From Litoreibacter ascidiaceicola (GTDB taxonomy: Bacteria > Pseudomonadota > Alphaproteobacteria > Rhodobacterales > Rhodobacteraceae), in NCBI RefSeq assembly GCF_900129235.1, contig NZ_FQUV01000003.1, positions 124,001 through 188,000 on the forward strand: a stretch of 64,000 nt of DNA. Direction: 5' to 3'. Both the position numbers and the translations under genes were made by a program. The notes below the pieces were generated by a model. That model made no database searches. It worked only from the letters and a program-made list of their open reading frames with translations, and was not told where the DNA came from. Position 1 is the stretch's first letter; every line of letters starts with the position of its first letter. Below are positions 28,245 to 38,724 of this stretch, piece by piece.

Positions 28245-28864
28245 CGGGTTTCGAATTTGCCTTGCTGCTTTTGGCGTGGGCAATTGGCGGGGCTTCTCCA
28301 GGGCCTGCAACGCTGGCGATTGCGGGCACTTCTATGGAACGCGGTCGTGCAGCGGGATTGGCAGTTGCTGCTGGTATCGTTTGCGGCTCCGCGACTTGGG
28401 GCGTTGCGGCTGCCCTGGGGATGAGCGCATTGATGCTTGCGAATGCGTGGCTGGTGGAAGTGCTGCGTTACGTGGGCGCCGCTTATTTGATGTATTTGGG
28501 CTTTAAAGCGCTTCGCTCCGGTCTGTCAGATAAGCCGTTGGCGAAGGTTCAGGCCAAGCGCGGCGGGCTGCGCTCGGTCTATTTGAAGGGGCTGCTACTG
28601 CATCTTACAAATCCCAAGGCAGTCTTTGGCTGGGGTGCTATCTTTGCCATTGCAGTGCCGCCGGGATCCGACCCTCGGGCGGTATGGGAGACTTTCGGCG
28701 CATTGTTCATCGTGTCCAACTTGGTGTTTTTCGGCTACGCGCTGCTGTTTTCAACGGCGGCGTTCATCCGTGGCTATCAGAAGCTGCGGAGGTGGTTTGA
28801 AATCAGCTTTGGTCTTATGTTCGGGCTTGCGGGTTTGAAAATTCTAACAGCGAGGCTGACATGA
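28241..28864 (+). CDS. LysE-family amino-acid exporter
   Basis: 207 residues, six helices, with [19 protein letters not shown] near the N-terminus and [16 protein letters not shown] in the middle, as in LysE/RhtB exporters. GTG start at 28241 overlaps the pdxJ stop. Second of two family members in the window; they are clearly different paralogs. Substrate unknown. Confidence 0.88.
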   Translation: MTGFEFALLLLAWAIGGASPGPATLAIAGTSMERGRAAGLAVAAGIVCGSATWGVAAALGMSALMLANAWLVEVLRYVGAAYLMYLGFKALRSGLSDKPLAKVQAKRGGLRSVYLKGLLLHLTNPKAVFGWGAIFAIAVPPGSDPRAVWETFGALFIVSNLVFFGYALLFSTAAFIRGYQKLRRWFEISFGLMFGLAGLKILTARLT

Positions 28865-29304
28865 AACGATTTCTAAGCGCGATAATGCTCGGGTTGCTCA
28901 CACTGCCGGCATCCGCCCAAGAGGTACGCCCGTGTGACGAATTAGCCCGCGTAGATGCAATTGGCGAGCCTTGGGCGGCCTATACACAAACCTTCGCTGG
29001 CAACCGCGTACGGCTTGTTGTGATCGACACGTTGGAACCCGCGGCGGCGGCGTTTCAACTGCTCATCCTCTCCCCGCCGTTTGATGAAGTAGGTGGCCGC
29101 CAGTGCATGATGGTCGGCAGTAGCGGCAGCTTGGGTTTTGGCGCCATGACGTTGGAGGGATTGGACAGCAGCTACGATCCCGCCAAAGGACTTACTTGGG
29201 GCGTAAAGGTGAAGACCTACAACGCGAGCACCGGCGGGTTCGATGACAAGGTATTGAATGTGACGCTGAACCAGTCCACTGGCGCAATCACGGCGGGGTT
29301 CTGA
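28861..29304 (+). CDS. Conserved secreted protein of unknown function between pdxJ-lysE and acpS
   Basis: 147 residues. Signal peptide [20 protein letters not shown] with likely cleavage after about residue 19, then two Cys (near 24 and 80) that could form a disulfide in the periplasm. I recognise no domain. It overlaps lysE by 4 bp and acpS by 1 bp, so it is fully embedded in the operon. Confidence 0.75.
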   Translation: MKRFLSAIMLGLLTLPASAQEVRPCDELARVDAIGEPWAAYTQTFAGNRVRLVVIDTLEPAAAAFQLLILSPPFDEVGGRQCMMVGSSGSLGFGAMTLEGLDSSYDPAKGLTWGVKVKTYNASTGGFDDKVLNVTLNQSTGAITAGF

Positions 29305-29717
29305 TGATCCTTGGGATCGGGACGGATTTGGCCAATATCGAACGGATCGAAGGCACGCTGGCGCGGTTCGGCGACCGGTTTCGCAATCGCGTGTTCACGG
29401 ACATCGAGCAACGAAAAGCCGAGCGGCGCAAGGATGTGGCCGGAACCTATGCCAAACGGTGGGCTGCAAAGGAGGCGTGTTCCAAAGCATTGGGAACAGG
29501 TCTTCGCATGGGAATTTCGTGGAAAGACATGGCGGTGAGCAATCTTCGCACAGGGCAACCAGTTATGGAGGTCACCGGATGGGCGGCGGAACGATTGCGC
29601 GAAATGACGCCTGACGGATACGAGGCTGTTATCCACGTCACATTGACCGACGATCACCCTTGGGCGCAGGCCTTTGTCGTGATCGAAGCGCGGCCCATCG
29701 CGGTGGCAGCGGCTTGA
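29304..29717 (+). CDS. acpS: Holo-[acyl-carrier-protein] synthase
   Basis: 137 residues. The magnesium-binding [13 protein letters not shown] and the [15 protein letters not shown] motifs are the AcpS signature. Transfers the phosphopantetheine arm from CoA to ACP. Overlaps the previous gene by 1 bp; lepB begins 53 bp later. Confidence 0.95.
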   Translation: MILGIGTDLANIERIEGTLARFGDRFRNRVFTDIEQRKAERRKDVAGTYAKRWAAKEACSKALGTGLRMGISWKDMAVSNLRTGQPVMEVTGWAAERLREMTPDGYEAVIHVTLTDDHPWAQAFVVIEARPIAVAAA

Positions 29718-29770
29718 CTCCGACCCCCGCTGGTCGCATGTAGCACCCAACCTTTAAAAAGAGAATATTG

Positions 29771-30562
29771 ATGGCACGCAGCAGTGACAAAGAGCCGGAA
29801 GGCATCATGGAAACCGTTAAGACTGTGGTCTACGCGTTGGCAATTGCCGCGGTGTTCCGCACGTTGTTTTTCCAGCCGTTCTGGATCCCGTCAGGCTCTA
29901 TGAAGGACACGTTGCTGGTTGGTGACTTTCTGTTCGTCAACAAGATGGCCTATGGCTACTCCAAGTATAGCTGTCCGTTCGGCGTTTGCCCGATCCCTGA
30001 CCGCCTGTTCGGCGACGAGCCGGAACGCGGCGACGTGGTGGTGTTCCGGCATCCCGTCAGCGGGCAGGATTACATCAAGCGTCTGATCGGCCTGCCGGGT
30101 GACAAGGTGCAGGTAAAGAACGGGGTTCTGTTCTTGAACGGCCAAGCGCAAAAGCAAGTGCCGACTGATCCGTTTGTCGAGACCTATGAGGCTCAAGGTT
30201 CGGTTGGTGGCTTCCCGGCGTGCAGCAATGGTGCAGTCGGTATTGGTGGCGAATGCGAGAAAGAGCGCGCGATGGAGACGCTGGAGGGCGGTGTGACACA
30301 TGCGATCCTGAACATTCGTGACGGGTTGGGCGCGGATAACACACCTGTGTTCGATGTGCCGGAAGGGCATTTCTTCTTCATGGGGGACAACCGCGACAAC
30401 TCCATCGACAGCCGTTTTGCACAAGCTGGCGGTGGTGTCGGCATGGTGCCGTTTGCCAATCTTCTGGGCCGTGCAGATCGCGTAATCTTCTCGTCTGCAG
30501 GCTCACGTATGTTATATTTCTGGACCTGGCGCGGCGACCGGTTCTTCAAAGCGATTGAGTAG
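29771..30562 (+). CDS. lepB: Signal peptidase I
   Basis: 263 residues. One N-terminal membrane helix (about residues 16-38), catalytic Ser in PSGSM near residue 43, catalytic Lys in [12 protein letters not shown], and the GDNRDNS motif near the C-terminus. Cleaves signal peptides of exported proteins at the outer face of the inner membrane. A Cys-containing insert ([12 protein letters not shown]) between the two catalytic regions recalls the alphaproteobacterial variant. ATG at 29771 preferred over a TTG one codon upstream. Confidence 0.95.
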   Translation: MARSSDKEPEGIMETVKTVVYALAIAAVFRTLFFQPFWIPSGSMKDTLLVGDFLFVNKMAYGYSKYSCPFGVCPIPDRLFGDEPERGDVVVFRHPVSGQDYIKRLIGLPGDKVQVKNGVLFLNGQAQKQVPTDPFVETYEAQGSVGGFPACSNGAVGIGGECEKERAMETLEGGVTHAILNIRDGLGADNTPVFDVPEGHFFFMGDNRDNSIDSRFAQAGGGVGMVPFANLLGRADRVIFSSAGSRMLYFWTWRGDRFFKAIE

Positions 30563-30569
30563 GCCCGCG

Positions 30570-31250
30570 ATGAAACTGTCGGCAGAGCTTTCGGCTTTTT
30601 GTGACCGGATCGGATACCGGTTTCAGCAGCCCGAGCTTCTGGTGCGCGCGCTGACCCATGGTTCGATTTCGTCGACCACGCGCCCCGACAACCAGCGGTT
30701 AGAGTTCTTGGGCGACCGCGTGCTTGGCCTTGTTATGGCCGAGGCTTTGCTGGACGCTGACACAGAAGCGACCGAGGGGATTTTAGCCCCGCGTTACAAT
30801 GCGTTGGTGCGTAAAGAGACCTGTGCTGCTGTCGCGCGGGACATTGAACTTGGCGCGGTGCTGAAGTTGGGTAAGTCGGAAATGGTATCGGGAGGCCGCC
30901 GCAAAGAGGCGTTGCTGGGCGATGGGATGGAAGCACTGATCGCTGCCGTGTACCGCGACGGCGGGTTCGCCGCGGCCCGTGACCTGATACTTAGACTTTG
31001 GGGTCAACGGGTTCACGAAGTCGAAGAAGATGCCCGCGACCCGAAAACAGCCCTGCAGGAATTTGTGCAAGCGCGCGGCGAGACCACACCAATATATGAG
31101 ATCATCAAGCGCGAAGGCCCCGACCACGCGCCGGAATTTACCATCGCGGTAACACTCGCCTCAGGCGAGCGCGCCGAAGCGAAGGCAGGGGCCAAGAGGC
31201 AAGCGGAACAGGCTGCGGCCAAGGCGCTTTTGGAAAGGCTGGAATTATGA
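30570..31250 (+). CDS. rnc: Ribonuclease III
   Basis: 226 residues: N-terminal RNase III domain with [10 protein letters not shown] (signature) and the [18 protein letters not shown] second acidic site, then a C-terminal dsRNA-binding domain rich in Lys/Ala ([15 protein letters not shown]). Processes rRNA precursors and double-stranded RNA. ATG at 30570, just after the lepB stop; its stop overlaps era by 4 bp. Confidence 0.95.
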   Translation: MKLSAELSAFCDRIGYRFQQPELLVRALTHGSISSTTRPDNQRLEFLGDRVLGLVMAEALLDADTEATEGILAPRYNALVRKETCAAVARDIELGAVLKLGKSEMVSGGRRKEALLGDGMEALIAAVYRDGGFAAARDLILRLWGQRVHEVEEDARDPKTALQEFVQARGETTPIYEIIKREGPDHAPEFTIAVTLASGERAEAKAGAKRQAEQAAAKALLERLEL

Positions 31251-32161
31251 CCGAGGCAACGCGCGCGGGCTTCATCGCGCTGATCGGAGAGCCGAACGCC
31301 GGCAAATCGACGCTGCTCAACCGCATGGTCGGCGCGAAAGTGTCGATCGTTACGCACAAGGTTCAAACGACGCGCGCGCGTATCCGCGGCGTGGCGATGG
31401 AAGGGCAGGCGCAACTGGTGTTTGTGGACACCCCCGGCCTGTTCCGGCCCCGCCGCCGGTTGGACCGCGCGATGGTCGCCGCCGCTTGGTCTGGCGCGTC
31501 GGACGCGGATATCGTCGTGCTGCTTGTCGAAGCGCATCGGGGTATCACCGAAGGCGTCGGCGCCATTCTGGACGGGTTGGCGGAGCGCACCAGCGGTGCG
31601 CCGGTGGTTCTAGCAATCAACAAGATCGACCGCGTGAAGTCGGACGTGCTGCTTGGATTGACCAAGGAATTGAATGACCGTTTCGCGTTTGAAGAGACGT
31701 TTATGATTTCCGCCGAGAAGGGCCATGGGGTCGACGCGTTGCGGCAGTGGCTTGCAGGTAAAGTGCCGGAAGGTCCTTGGCTGTACCCTGAAGACCAATT
31801 GGCCGATGCGCCGATGCGCCAGATTGCCGCCGAGATTACCCGCGAGAAACTAACCCTGCGTCTGCATCAGGAATTGCCCTATCAGATGACTGTCGAGACA
31901 GAGAACTGGGAGGAGCAGAAAGATGGTTCTGCCCGTATCGAGCAACTCATCTATGTGATCAGAGATGGCCACAAGGGCATCGTTCTGGGTGCCAAGGGCG
32001 AGACAATCAAAGCAGTGGGCAAAGCTGCTCGCGAGGAATTGGTTGAGTTTCTAGGCCGCAAGGTTCACCTGTTTTTGCAGGTGAAGGTGCGACCCGGCTG
32101 GCTGGAGGAAAGCGAACGCTACTCCGAGATGGGCTTGGATTTCAAAGACGGTAATGAGTAA
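31247..32161 (+). CDS. era: GTPase Era
   Basis: 304 residues. GTPase motifs: [12 protein letters not shown] (G1), DTPGL (G3), NKIDR (G4); a C-terminal KH domain with GAKGETIK. Binds 16S rRNA and assists 30S assembly. lepB-rnc-era is the classical order. Its last eight bases overlap the next gene. Confidence 0.96.
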   Translation: MTEATRAGFIALIGEPNAGKSTLLNRMVGAKVSIVTHKVQTTRARIRGVAMEGQAQLVFVDTPGLFRPRRRLDRAMVAAAWSGASDADIVVLLVEAHRGITEGVGAILDGLAERTSGAPVVLAINKIDRVKSDVLLGLTKELNDRFAFEETFMISAEKGHGVDALRQWLAGKVPEGPWLYPEDQLADAPMRQIAAEITREKLTLRLHQELPYQMTVETENWEEQKDGSARIEQLIYVIRDGHKGIVLGAKGETIKAVGKAAREELVEFLGRKVHLFLQVKVRPGWLEESERYSEMGLDFKDGNE

Positions 32162-32486
32162 TCGCCTAACAACAGATTTCTGGGTTTCGGCCTACCTGAA
32201 CCGCTTGCGGCTGGCCAATATTCCGGCCTTTGTAACTTCCAAGGGTGATCCGACAGCGGGCGTCGTCATGGTCAAGTTGAACACGCTGGATGGGCAGGCG
32301 GTTGCCTATCAACGGTCTTTTGATCTGATGAGCGGCGAGCGGGCTTGGATTGTCTTGAGCGAAGGTGAAGAGCGACAGGTCGACGAGGCCATCACCAAAC
32401 AATTGAGTTTCGACCCTGATCTATGGGTGATCGAAGTCGAGGACAAATTGGGTCGGCATCTTTTGGACCAAGAAGGCCTAACTTAA
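32154..32486 (+). CDS. DUF1491 family protein
   Basis: 110 residues, globular, starting [18 protein letters not shown], a segment typical of DUF1491, with the closing DRHLLDQEGL-like end (GRHLLDQEGL). Function unknown. Found between era and recO in many alphaproteobacteria. Overlaps era by 8 bp. Confidence 0.82.
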   Translation: MSNRLTTDFWVSAYLNRLRLANIPAFVTSKGDPTAGVVMVKLNTLDGQAVAYQRSFDLMSGERAWIVLSEGEERQVDEAITKQLSFDPDLWVIEVEDKLGRHLLDQEGLT

Positions 32487-32499
32487 CGGAGTGTGAATG

Positions 32500-33231
32500 A
32501 TGGATTGGCGGAGCCAAGGGGTCTTGCTATCAGCGCGCCGCCACGGCGAGCACGCAGCCATCATTGATGTCTTTACTCCTGACTATGGCCGGCATGCAGG
32601 TGTCGTGCGCGGAGGTGCGGGGCGTAAAATGGCCCCGATATTGCAACCCGGAGCGCAGTTGGATGTCTCGTGGCGCGCGCGTCTTGAAGGGCATTTGGGG
32701 GCGTTTACCGTGGAGCCGGTTAAATCCCGCGCGGCGGCAGTCATGGGAGACCGCAAAGCCTTAGCGGGGCTGAATGCGCTCTGTGGGTTACTGCAATTCG
32801 CACTCGCGGAACGTGACCCCCACCCCGAACTCTACGATCGAACTTTGTTGGTGTTCGACCTTCTGGGAGAAAGTGATGCGTGGCCGCTCGCCTATGTGCA
32901 GTGGGAACTGGCGTTGTTGGAGGAGTTGGGTTTCGGGCTGGATCTGTCATCGTGTGCCGTGACGGGGTCCATGCAGGAGTTGATATATGTCTCGCCCCGA
33001 ACTGGCCGTGCGGTGTCACGACAAGGAGCAGGAGAATGGGCGTCGCGCCTCCTGAACCTGCCGAACTGTTTGCGAGGTGTCGGTGATGGATCGCTTGAGG
33101 GCGTGCCGGATGCGTTGGCGACGACCGGGCACTTTTTAACGACGTGGATGGCCCCGCAATTGGGTAACAAACCTTTACCGCCCGCGCGGGATCGATTGGT
33201 CGAGGCGCTGGGGGCTACTCGGACGTCTTAA
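32500..33231 (+). CDS. recO: DNA repair protein RecO
   Basis: 243 residues. N-terminal OB-fold: [20 protein letters not shown], then the RecO helical/zinc-like C-terminal part with [18 protein letters not shown]. Binds single-stranded DNA and loads RecA with RecR in recombinational repair. Two tandem ATG codons exist; the second (32500) has the better GGAG spacing and fits the family's MDWR. The 3' end overlaps the convergent META lipoprotein gene by 17 bp. Confidence 0.92.
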   Translation: MDWRSQGVLLSARRHGEHAAIIDVFTPDYGRHAGVVRGGAGRKMAPILQPGAQLDVSWRARLEGHLGAFTVEPVKSRAAAVMGDRKALAGLNALCGLLQFALAERDPHPELYDRTLLVFDLLGESDAWPLAYVQWELALLEELGFGLDLSSCAVTGSMQELIYVSPRTGRAVSRQGAGEWASRLLNLPNCLRGVGDGSLEGVPDALATTGHFLTTWMAPQLGNKPLPPARDRLVEALGATRTS

Positions 33232-33601
33232 AGATCATTTGATCGCCCGCGTCATTTGACAGGATGAGTGTTGCACCCGTTGCCTCGGACAAGGTCATCT
33301 TTCTTAGGGATTCAAAGAAGACACTTTCGGCTCGCATATCGGGGCAAGCGCGCTTTGTGCTAGCGACGCCATCGACAGAAAACCACGGATAGGGAGCGGT
33401 TTGCTTGCCGAAATAGCGGTTACAAGGACCGGAGCCCGCGATTTTTCCAGGCTGTGGAAAGGTGAGCGTGGCGCGGGCCTTGAACGCGGCACCGTTAATC
33501 GACTCGAGCTGCCAAACTGCACCGTCTTCTGCGTATCCGGAAATGGTTTCGTCCTTACAAGCGGCAAGTAAGATCAAGGCGATGAGTGCGAGCTGTTTCA
33601 T
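33215..33601 (-). CDS. Small META/HslJ-like lipoprotein
   Basis: 128 residues. Lipobox LLAAC near residue 15 and signal peptide before it, so an acylated periplasmic lipoprotein. The middle contains [10 protein letters not shown] and [10 protein letters not shown], the META/HslJ-type pattern with two Cys. Function unknown in this species. Its 3' end overlaps recO. Confidence 0.78.
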   Translation of the reverse strand: MKQLALIALILLAACKDETISGYAEDGAVWQLESINGAAFKARATLTFPQPGKIAGSGPCNRYFGKQTAPYPWFSVDGVASTKRACPDMRAESVFFESLRKMTLSEATGATLILSNDAGDQMIFKTSE

Positions 33602-33647
33602 GGGGCTCGGTCTAACAGGCCGCGCCCCATATGTTTAGTCACGTTTC

Positions 33648-35339
33648 TTAATCCAGCAGGCGACGGGCAATAACTTGCGCCTGAATTTCAGCAGCTCCCT
33701 CGAAAATGTTGAGGATACGGGCGTCACACAAGATGCGGCTGATCTTGTATTCCAGCGCGAAGCCGTTGCCGCCATGGATTTGCAGCGCGTTGTCGGCTGA
33801 TGCCCACGCGACGCGAGCACCAAGCAGCTTGGCCATGCCCGCCTCCAGATCGCAGCGGCGGTCGTGGTCTTTCTCGTCCGCCGAGAAATACGTCAACTGC
33901 CGCGCGACCATGGTTTCGACCGCCATCATGGCGATTTTGCCGGACACGCGCGGAAACTCGATCAGCGACTTGCCAAATTGCTTGCGGTCGTTGGCGTACT
34001 GCATGGCGACGTCGATGGCTGACTGCGCCACACCAATCGCGCGTGCTGCGGTCTGGATGCGCGCGCTCTCGAAGGTTTGCATCAACTGTTTGAATCCTTG
34101 GCCTTCCGCACCGCCCAACAGGTTTTCGCCTTTGACGTGGAAATTATCGAAGGCTAGTTCGTATTCCTTCATGCCGCGATAGCCGAGCACCTCGATTTCG
34201 CCACCGGTCATGCCGTCGGTCGGGAACGGGTTCGCATCGTCGCCGGGCGTTTTTTCAGCGATGAACATGGACAGGCCCTTATAGTTGGTCGTGTCCGGGT
34301 CGGTGCGCGCCAACAATGTCATGAAATGCGTGCGAGCGGCGTGGGTGATCCATGTTTTGTTGCCGGTGACTTTATAGTCATCACCATCCTTGACTGCGCG
34401 GGTGCGCAACGCGCCTAGGTCGGAGCCGGTGTTTGGCTCGGTAAACACGGCAGTTGGCAAGGTTTCGGCGGAGGCAAGTTTGGGCAGCCACTTTTCTTTC
34501 TGCGCGTCGGTGCCGCCGCACAAGATCAACTCTGCCGCGATTTCGGAGCGGGTGCCGAGGGACCCCACGCCGATATAGCCGCGCGATAGTTCTTCGGAGA
34601 CAACGACCATGGAGGCTTTGGAAAGCCCGAACCCGCCATACTCTTCGGGGATCGTCAGGCCGAAGACGCCCATTTCTGCCAGTTCCTCGATGATCTCCAT
34701 CGGGATCAGCTCGTCCTTGAGGTGCCAGTCATGCGCAAAGGGTTCGACCTTTTCTACGGAAAAGCGGCGGAACTGTTCGCGGATCATTTCGAGTTCGTCA
34801 TCAAGGCCAGAAGCGCCTGTGATGATTTCCGCGGAGCGTTCCTGCATCAATTCCACAAGGCGCGTACGTGCGGCTTGTGTATTAGCCGTGCGGGCGAGGG
34901 CTGTGATCTCGACCGTGATGGCGCTGTTCTGGTCGTCTTGCGACAGACCAATATCTTGCAGTCGCAGAATTTCACCCTGTGACATGGGAATGCCACCTTG
35001 GATTTGACCAAGATACTCGCCAAAGGCGATCTGGTGAATCAGCTGTTCAACCTCGGAAAATTTGCCCTCGGCGGTTAGTTTTTCAGCCCATTTTTGCATC
35101 TGGGTCAGGGACTGCACATAGGTGGCAAGCCATGCAAGCCCGTGTGCAGCGGTTTGATTTTGCTCTAGTAAAGCTGCTGAAATACGTCCGTTTTCAGTGA
35201 CTTGCGCCCGCACAGCTTCTTTCGCCTTATTGAGCAATTCGCTGATTGGGCCAAGGGAGGCTGCTGTGAATGTTAGCAGATCCGGCAGAACCGACTGGGT
35301 TGGGGTCGCAAGGGTCATATCCTGTCCATCATGGGCCAT
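33648..35339 (-). CDS. mcd: (2S)-methylsuccinyl-CoA dehydrogenase (acyl-CoA dehydrogenase family)
   Basis: 563 residues, about 170 more at the N-terminus than ordinary acyl-CoA dehydrogenases. The C-terminal two thirds have the usual ACAD segments: FTEPNTGSDLGALRT, the FAD-binding KTWITHA region and GGNGF near the end. The long N-terminal extension is the mark of Mcd from the ethylmalonyl-CoA pathway, which converts methylsuccinyl-CoA to mesaconyl-CoA and passes electrons to ETF. The presence of mcl1 and etfAB in the window agrees. Start at 35339 (AAAGGA upstream); 35318 is also possible. Confidence 0.88.
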   Translation of the reverse strand: MAHDGQDMTLATPTQSVLPDLLTFTAASLGPISELLNKAKEAVRAQVTENGRISAALLEQNQTAAHGLAWLATYVQSLTQMQKWAEKLTAEGKFSEVEQLIHQIAFGEYLGQIQGGIPMSQGEILRLQDIGLSQDDQNSAITVEITALARTANTQAARTRLVELMQERSAEIITGASGLDDELEMIREQFRRFSVEKVEPFAHDWHLKDELIPMEIIEELAEMGVFGLTIPEEYGGFGLSKASMVVVSEELSRGYIGVGSLGTRSEIAAELILCGGTDAQKEKWLPKLASAETLPTAVFTEPNTGSDLGALRTRAVKDGDDYKVTGNKTWITHAARTHFMTLLARTDPDTTNYKGLSMFIAEKTPGDDANPFPTDGMTGGEIEVLGYRGMKEYELAFDNFHVKGENLLGGAEGQGFKQLMQTFESARIQTAARAIGVAQSAIDVAMQYANDRKQFGKSLIEFPRVSGKIAMMAVETMVARQLTYFSADEKDHDRRCDLEAGMAKLLGARVAWASADNALQIHGGNGFALEYKISRILCDARILNIFEGAAEIQAQVIARRLLD

Positions 35340-35398
35340 GTCTCGAATCCTTTATAAAGCTTTTCACTGAAATAATCCTTTTGCAGGTGCAGCGCAAC

Positions 35399-35458
35399 TT
35401 TGATGCGTGAAAATGTAGGCCGAAGAACGAAAATGTCGCGAAGTTTAATTTGATGCGT
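35399..35458. repeat. Direct repeats in the mcd / TauE-like intergenic region
   Basis: TTTGATGCGT occurs at 35399-35408 and 35449-35458, start to start exactly 50 bp apart. GAAAATGT occurs at 35409-35416 and 35429-35436, 20 bp apart (two helical turns). All lie between the divergent mcd and permease genes, so they could be operator half-sites; no known factor is claimed. Confidence 0.4.
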
Positions 35459-35486
35459 TTGTAAAATTGGCAGGCTACCAAAGCTT

Positions 35487-36254
35487 ATGGATTTGTTTTC
35501 CTCGATCATTTCGCCGGAGCTTTTGATACTGGCCATGTTTATTGGCATACTTTCCGGTTTCGTGAAGGGTGTCGTGGGTTTTGCCATGCCGACGATATTC
35601 ATCTCGGGCCTCAGCACCTTCTTATCACCAGAGTTGGCCTTGGCAGGGCTGATCCTGCCCACGGTGGCGACCAATGGCATTCAGGCCTTGCGGCAGGGCG
35701 CGCGGGCGGCATGGACATCTCTTACCCATTACAAACTGTTTTTGGGTGTTGGTGCAGTCATGCTGGTTCTCAGCGCTCAATTGGTGACGATGATCCCGTC
35801 GAATATCCTCTATTTTGCCATCGGCTTGCCGGTGGCCGGCTTTACTGCGGTGCAGTTGCTGGGTTGGAACCCGACTTTGGCCCGTCGCAACGGTGGGATT
35901 GAGGCAGCCGTTGGTGCCTTCGCCGGTTTTGTTGCGGGGCTGTCAGGTATCTGGGGGCCGCCGACTGTATTATACCTGACGGCGGTCAACACTCCCAAGC
36001 AGGAGCAAATGCGCGTTCAGGGTGTGGTATTTGGACTTGGCGCGGTCATGCTTTTGGCAGCGCATTTGCAATCAGGGGTTTTGCGGGCGGAAACACTACC
36101 GTTTTCAGCGGTATTGATCCCGCCCGCACTTATTGGCATCTGGCTGGGGTTTAAGGTGCAGGACCGAATTGATCAGGCCACGTTTCGCAAAGTGACGTCG
36201 TGGGTGTTGCTTTTGGCTGGCCTCAACCTGATCCGGCGCGGGGTGATGGGTTAG
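35487..36254 (+). CDS. TauE/SafE-family sulfite/organosulfonate (anion) transporter-like protein
   Basis: 255 residues, about eight helices in two halves, each with a Gly-rich motif (GILSGFVKGVVGFAMP and FAGFVAGLSGIWGPP). This is the TauE/SafE/TSUP pattern, in which each repeat contains a conserved G-x-x-x-G/W-G-P. Members export sulfite, sulfoacetate or sulfolactate, or carry other organic anions; roseobacters have several. Divergent from mcd. Its end overlaps the convergent DUF3859-like gene by 4 bp. Confidence 0.85.
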   Translation: MDLFSSIISPELLILAMFIGILSGFVKGVVGFAMPTIFISGLSTFLSPELALAGLILPTVATNGIQALRQGARAAWTSLTHYKLFLGVGAVMLVLSAQLVTMIPSNILYFAIGLPVAGFTAVQLLGWNPTLARRNGGIEAAVGAFAGFVAGLSGIWGPPTVLYLTAVNTPKQEQMRVQGVVFGLGAVMLLAAHLQSGVLRAETLPFSAVLIPPALIGIWLGFKVQDRIDQATFRKVTSWVLLLAGLNLIRRGVMG

Positions 36255-36820
36255 GATAGCAATGCGCCCGAACAATAGCTCGACAGGTTTGGAATGTGCG
36301 ACGGGTCGACGACCTTGAAATTCACCGAGTAGAGTAGGGTGCCTTGGTGACTGGCCTGCAGTGCCCAGTCCCCTGCCACCATTTCGAACGGGAACTCGAA
36401 CATGAAGAAGTTCAGGTTGGAGGCGTGCGGTAGCAAATCGCTTTGCCAGCTTTCTTCGGTCACATCGGTGCCGATATAGGGGGGGTGAAAAACAGAGATT
36501 TCCACGTCCCGTAGTTCCGTGCCTTCCGGTAACTGCACATCTACGCCAAATCCAATGCCTTTGGAGAGCGGAACGATCTGGGTTGTGTGCTCGATCCGCT
36601 GTCGCTGGTCGCGTTGGGTGATGAAGCCCAAATGTGTGTCCGGAGCGGCGAGCTTCTTAGCGGTGCCTGAAGGGCAAACCAGTCCATAGTCAATTCTGGA
36701 CAAGATGCGCTCATCAAAAATCAGGTCAGGCGCAACACTGTCCAAGTGCTGCGCCTGTGCCGGAGTATTCAGGCTCAGAAGGCTGATCGTTACGACCGCG
36801 TTGAGCAAGGTGCGGATCAT
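36251..36820 (-). CDS. Secreted DUF3859-like protein
   Basis: 189 residues, signal peptide (cleavage near AQAQH, residue about 24), then a beta-rich domain. The pattern of a CPSG segment, a central [11 protein letters not shown] strand, the [16 protein letters not shown] stretch and the terminal YSVNFKVV strand resembles DUF3859 in my recollection. No enzymatic residues are evident. It overlaps pckA by 4 bp and so is probably cotranscribed with it; whether this neighbour has anything to do with gluconeogenesis is not known. Confidence 0.65.
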   Translation of the reverse strand: MIRTLLNAVVTISLLSLNTPAQAQHLDSVAPDLIFDERILSRIDYGLVCPSGTAKKLAAPDTHLGFITQRDQRQRIEHTTQIVPLSKGIGFGVDVQLPEGTELRDVEISVFHPPYIGTDVTEESWQSDLLPHASNLNFFMFEFPFEMVAGDWALQASHQGTLLYSVNFKVVDPSHIPNLSSYCSGALLS

Positions 36821-38415
36821 CCGATCGCGGCGTCTTTCACGTCGTCATCAATGAACGGGACGTATTGACCGAAGTTTTCGGCAAACATTTCCACCAGCTT
36901 CGCGGCTTGAGCGTCATACTCAGACTCTTTGTCCCATGTGCTGCGTGGATCAAGAAGCCGATTGTCGACGCCATCGCAGGTGACCGGAACCTCAAAGCCG
37001 AAATTAGGGTCTTTACGGAACTCACCTTCGTTCAAGGAGCCGTTCAGGGCTGCAGTGAGCAGGGCACGGGTTGCGCGGATCGGCATGCGCGAGCCTGTGC
37101 CATACGCACCACCGGTCCAGCCGGTGTTGACCAACCAGCAAGATGCGCCGTGCTGAGCGATTTTTTCGCGCAGCAAGTTGCCGTAAACTTCTGGGCGGCG
37201 GGGCATAAAAGGCGCACCGAAGCAGGTGGAGAATGTGGGCTCCGGCTCGGTCACACCGCGCTCCGTGCCGGCGACCTTTGAGGTAAATCCTGACAGGAAG
37301 TGATACATTGCCTGCGCTGGCGTCAGACGCGCGATGGGTGGCAATACGCCAAATGCATCGCAGGTCAGCATGATGATATTCTTGGGGTTGCCGCCAAGCG
37401 CCGTGTCGGAGGCGTTGGAGATATAGGGCAGCGGATAGGCGCAACGCATGTTCGCGGTCAGACTGTCGTCTTCAAAGTCCAACTCTTTGGTGTCTTTGTC
37501 GAACACCATGTTCTCGATCACAGTACCGAATTTCTCGGTTGTAGCGTAGATCTCTGGTTCAGCCTCTGCAGACAGGGAGATCGTCTTGGCATAGCAACCA
37601 CCTTCAAAGTTGAAGATGCCGCGATCGGACCAGCCGTGCTCGTCATCGCCAATCAGCGTGCGGGACGGATCGGCTGACAGCGTGGTTTTACCGGTGCCTG
37701 ACAGTCCGAAGAACACGGCCGCATCTGCGGGGTTGTTGTGGGCATGGTTGGCCGAGCAGTGCATCGGCATGATGTTTTTCTCGGGCAACAGATAGTTGAG
37801 CAGCGAGAAGACGGATTTCTTGTTCTCGCCTGCATAAGCCGTGCCACCGATCAGGATCAGCTTCTTGTCGAAGTTCATTGCAATTACTGTCTCGGAGCGG
37901 CACCCGTGGCGCGCTGGATCAGCCTGAAAGCTCGGGCAATTGATGACAGTGAACTCCGGGACGAATGTCGCCAGTTCCTCTGCTTCTGGGCGTCGCAGCA
38001 GGTGGCGGATGAATAGGCCGTGCCATGCCAGCTCGGTAACGACGCGAACGTCGAGGCGGTGAAGCGGGTCGGCCCCACCAAACAAATCCTGCACGAAATA
38101 GTCGCCACCCTTCATATGCTCGATCATGTCGGCATACAGAACGTCAAAGGCTTGCGGCTCCATCGGGGCATTATTTTCCCACCAGATGGTGTTCTCAACC
38201 GACGGGGTCCGCACAACAAACTTATCTTTTGGAGAGCGACCGGTGTGTTTGCCGGTGGTCACCAGGAACGAGCCACCTTTGCCCAAAGTGCCCTCGTTGC
38301 GTTTGAGGGCCTCTTCGACCAAAGCAGGCTCCAGATAGTTATAGAAGACGCTCCCAAGGCCGGAAATACCCTGTTGGTCCAACATTTGAGCTGGATTGAC
38401 GCGTCCTGTGATCAT
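36817..38415 (-). CDS. pckA: Phosphoenolpyruvate carboxykinase (ATP)
   Basis: 532 residues. The kinase-1a P-loop [14 protein letters not shown], the kinase-2 IGDDEHGW motif and the N-terminal GRSPKDKF region identify ATP-dependent PEPCK. Makes PEP from oxaloacetate, the entry to gluconeogenesis, as needed during growth on acetate or other C2 substrates through the ethylmalonyl-CoA route. AGGAGC precedes the ATG at 38415. The DUF3859-like gene overlaps its end. Divergent from chvI. Confidence 0.97.
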   Translation of the reverse strand: MITGRVNPAQMLDQQGISGLGSVFYNYLEPALVEEALKRNEGTLGKGGSFLVTTGKHTGRSPKDKFVVRTPSVENTIWWENNAPMEPQAFDVLYADMIEHMKGGDYFVQDLFGGADPLHRLDVRVVTELAWHGLFIRHLLRRPEAEELATFVPEFTVINCPSFQADPARHGCRSETVIAMNFDKKLILIGGTAYAGENKKSVFSLLNYLLPEKNIMPMHCSANHAHNNPADAAVFFGLSGTGKTTLSADPSRTLIGDDEHGWSDRGIFNFEGGCYAKTISLSAEAEPEIYATTEKFGTVIENMVFDKDTKELDFEDDSLTANMRCAYPLPYISNASDTALGGNPKNIIMLTCDAFGVLPPIARLTPAQAMYHFLSGFTSKVAGTERGVTEPEPTFSTCFGAPFMPRRPEVYGNLLREKIAQHGASCWLVNTGWTGGAYGTGSRMPIRATRALLTAALNGSLNEGEFRKDPNFGFEVPVTCDGVDNRLLDPRSTWDKESEYDAQAAKLVEMFAENFGQYVPFIDDDVKDAAIG

Positions 38416-38724
38416 GAGCTTGCTCCTGTAGCGAGAAATTCCCGCGCATCTTTAGGTCCGAACGGGTCCTGTGTCCGTCGGCGTCACCCCGACGAGGTGA
38501 TTAATCTCCGTATACCACGTCGGTTTTGGGAGGAAACCGGTCGGGCGCGACGTGATAGCGTTATCATTGGCATAAGGTGCGGCATATTAGTCAAACATTA
38601 GGGGGTAATTGCCTAAATGAGGATGGACAGGCCTTGATTCGCCACAATTTCATTGATTCCGCAGGGCCAAGAGCCGATGGTAAGAAAAAAATAAGAGCAA
38701 CGAGCAGTAAAAAGGGGCCACCCA
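38416..38724. promoter_or_regulatory. 309-bp divergent pckA / chvI intergenic region
   Basis: No gene is seen. It holds a hairpin CGTCGG/CCGACG (38476-38494) in the pckA leader, a CGGTTT/AAACCG hairpin near 38521-38540, and the imperfect palindrome TGATAGCGTTATCA (38553-38566). The region should contain both promoters. In Sinorhizobium/Agrobacterium ChvI controls acid-shock and envelope genes, but I do not see an identifiable ChvI box here. Confidence 0.4.

Noticed and set aside
19147-28864. The two LysE-type exporters as a recent duplication
   Set aside because: They share only the family motifs and differ widely in sequence, so they are old paralogs in different operons.
38553-38566. TGATAGCGTTATCA as a known regulator box in the pckA/chvI gap
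   Set aside because: Imperfect 14-bp palindrome only; I know no defined factor with this consensus, so it is noted as intergenic structure.
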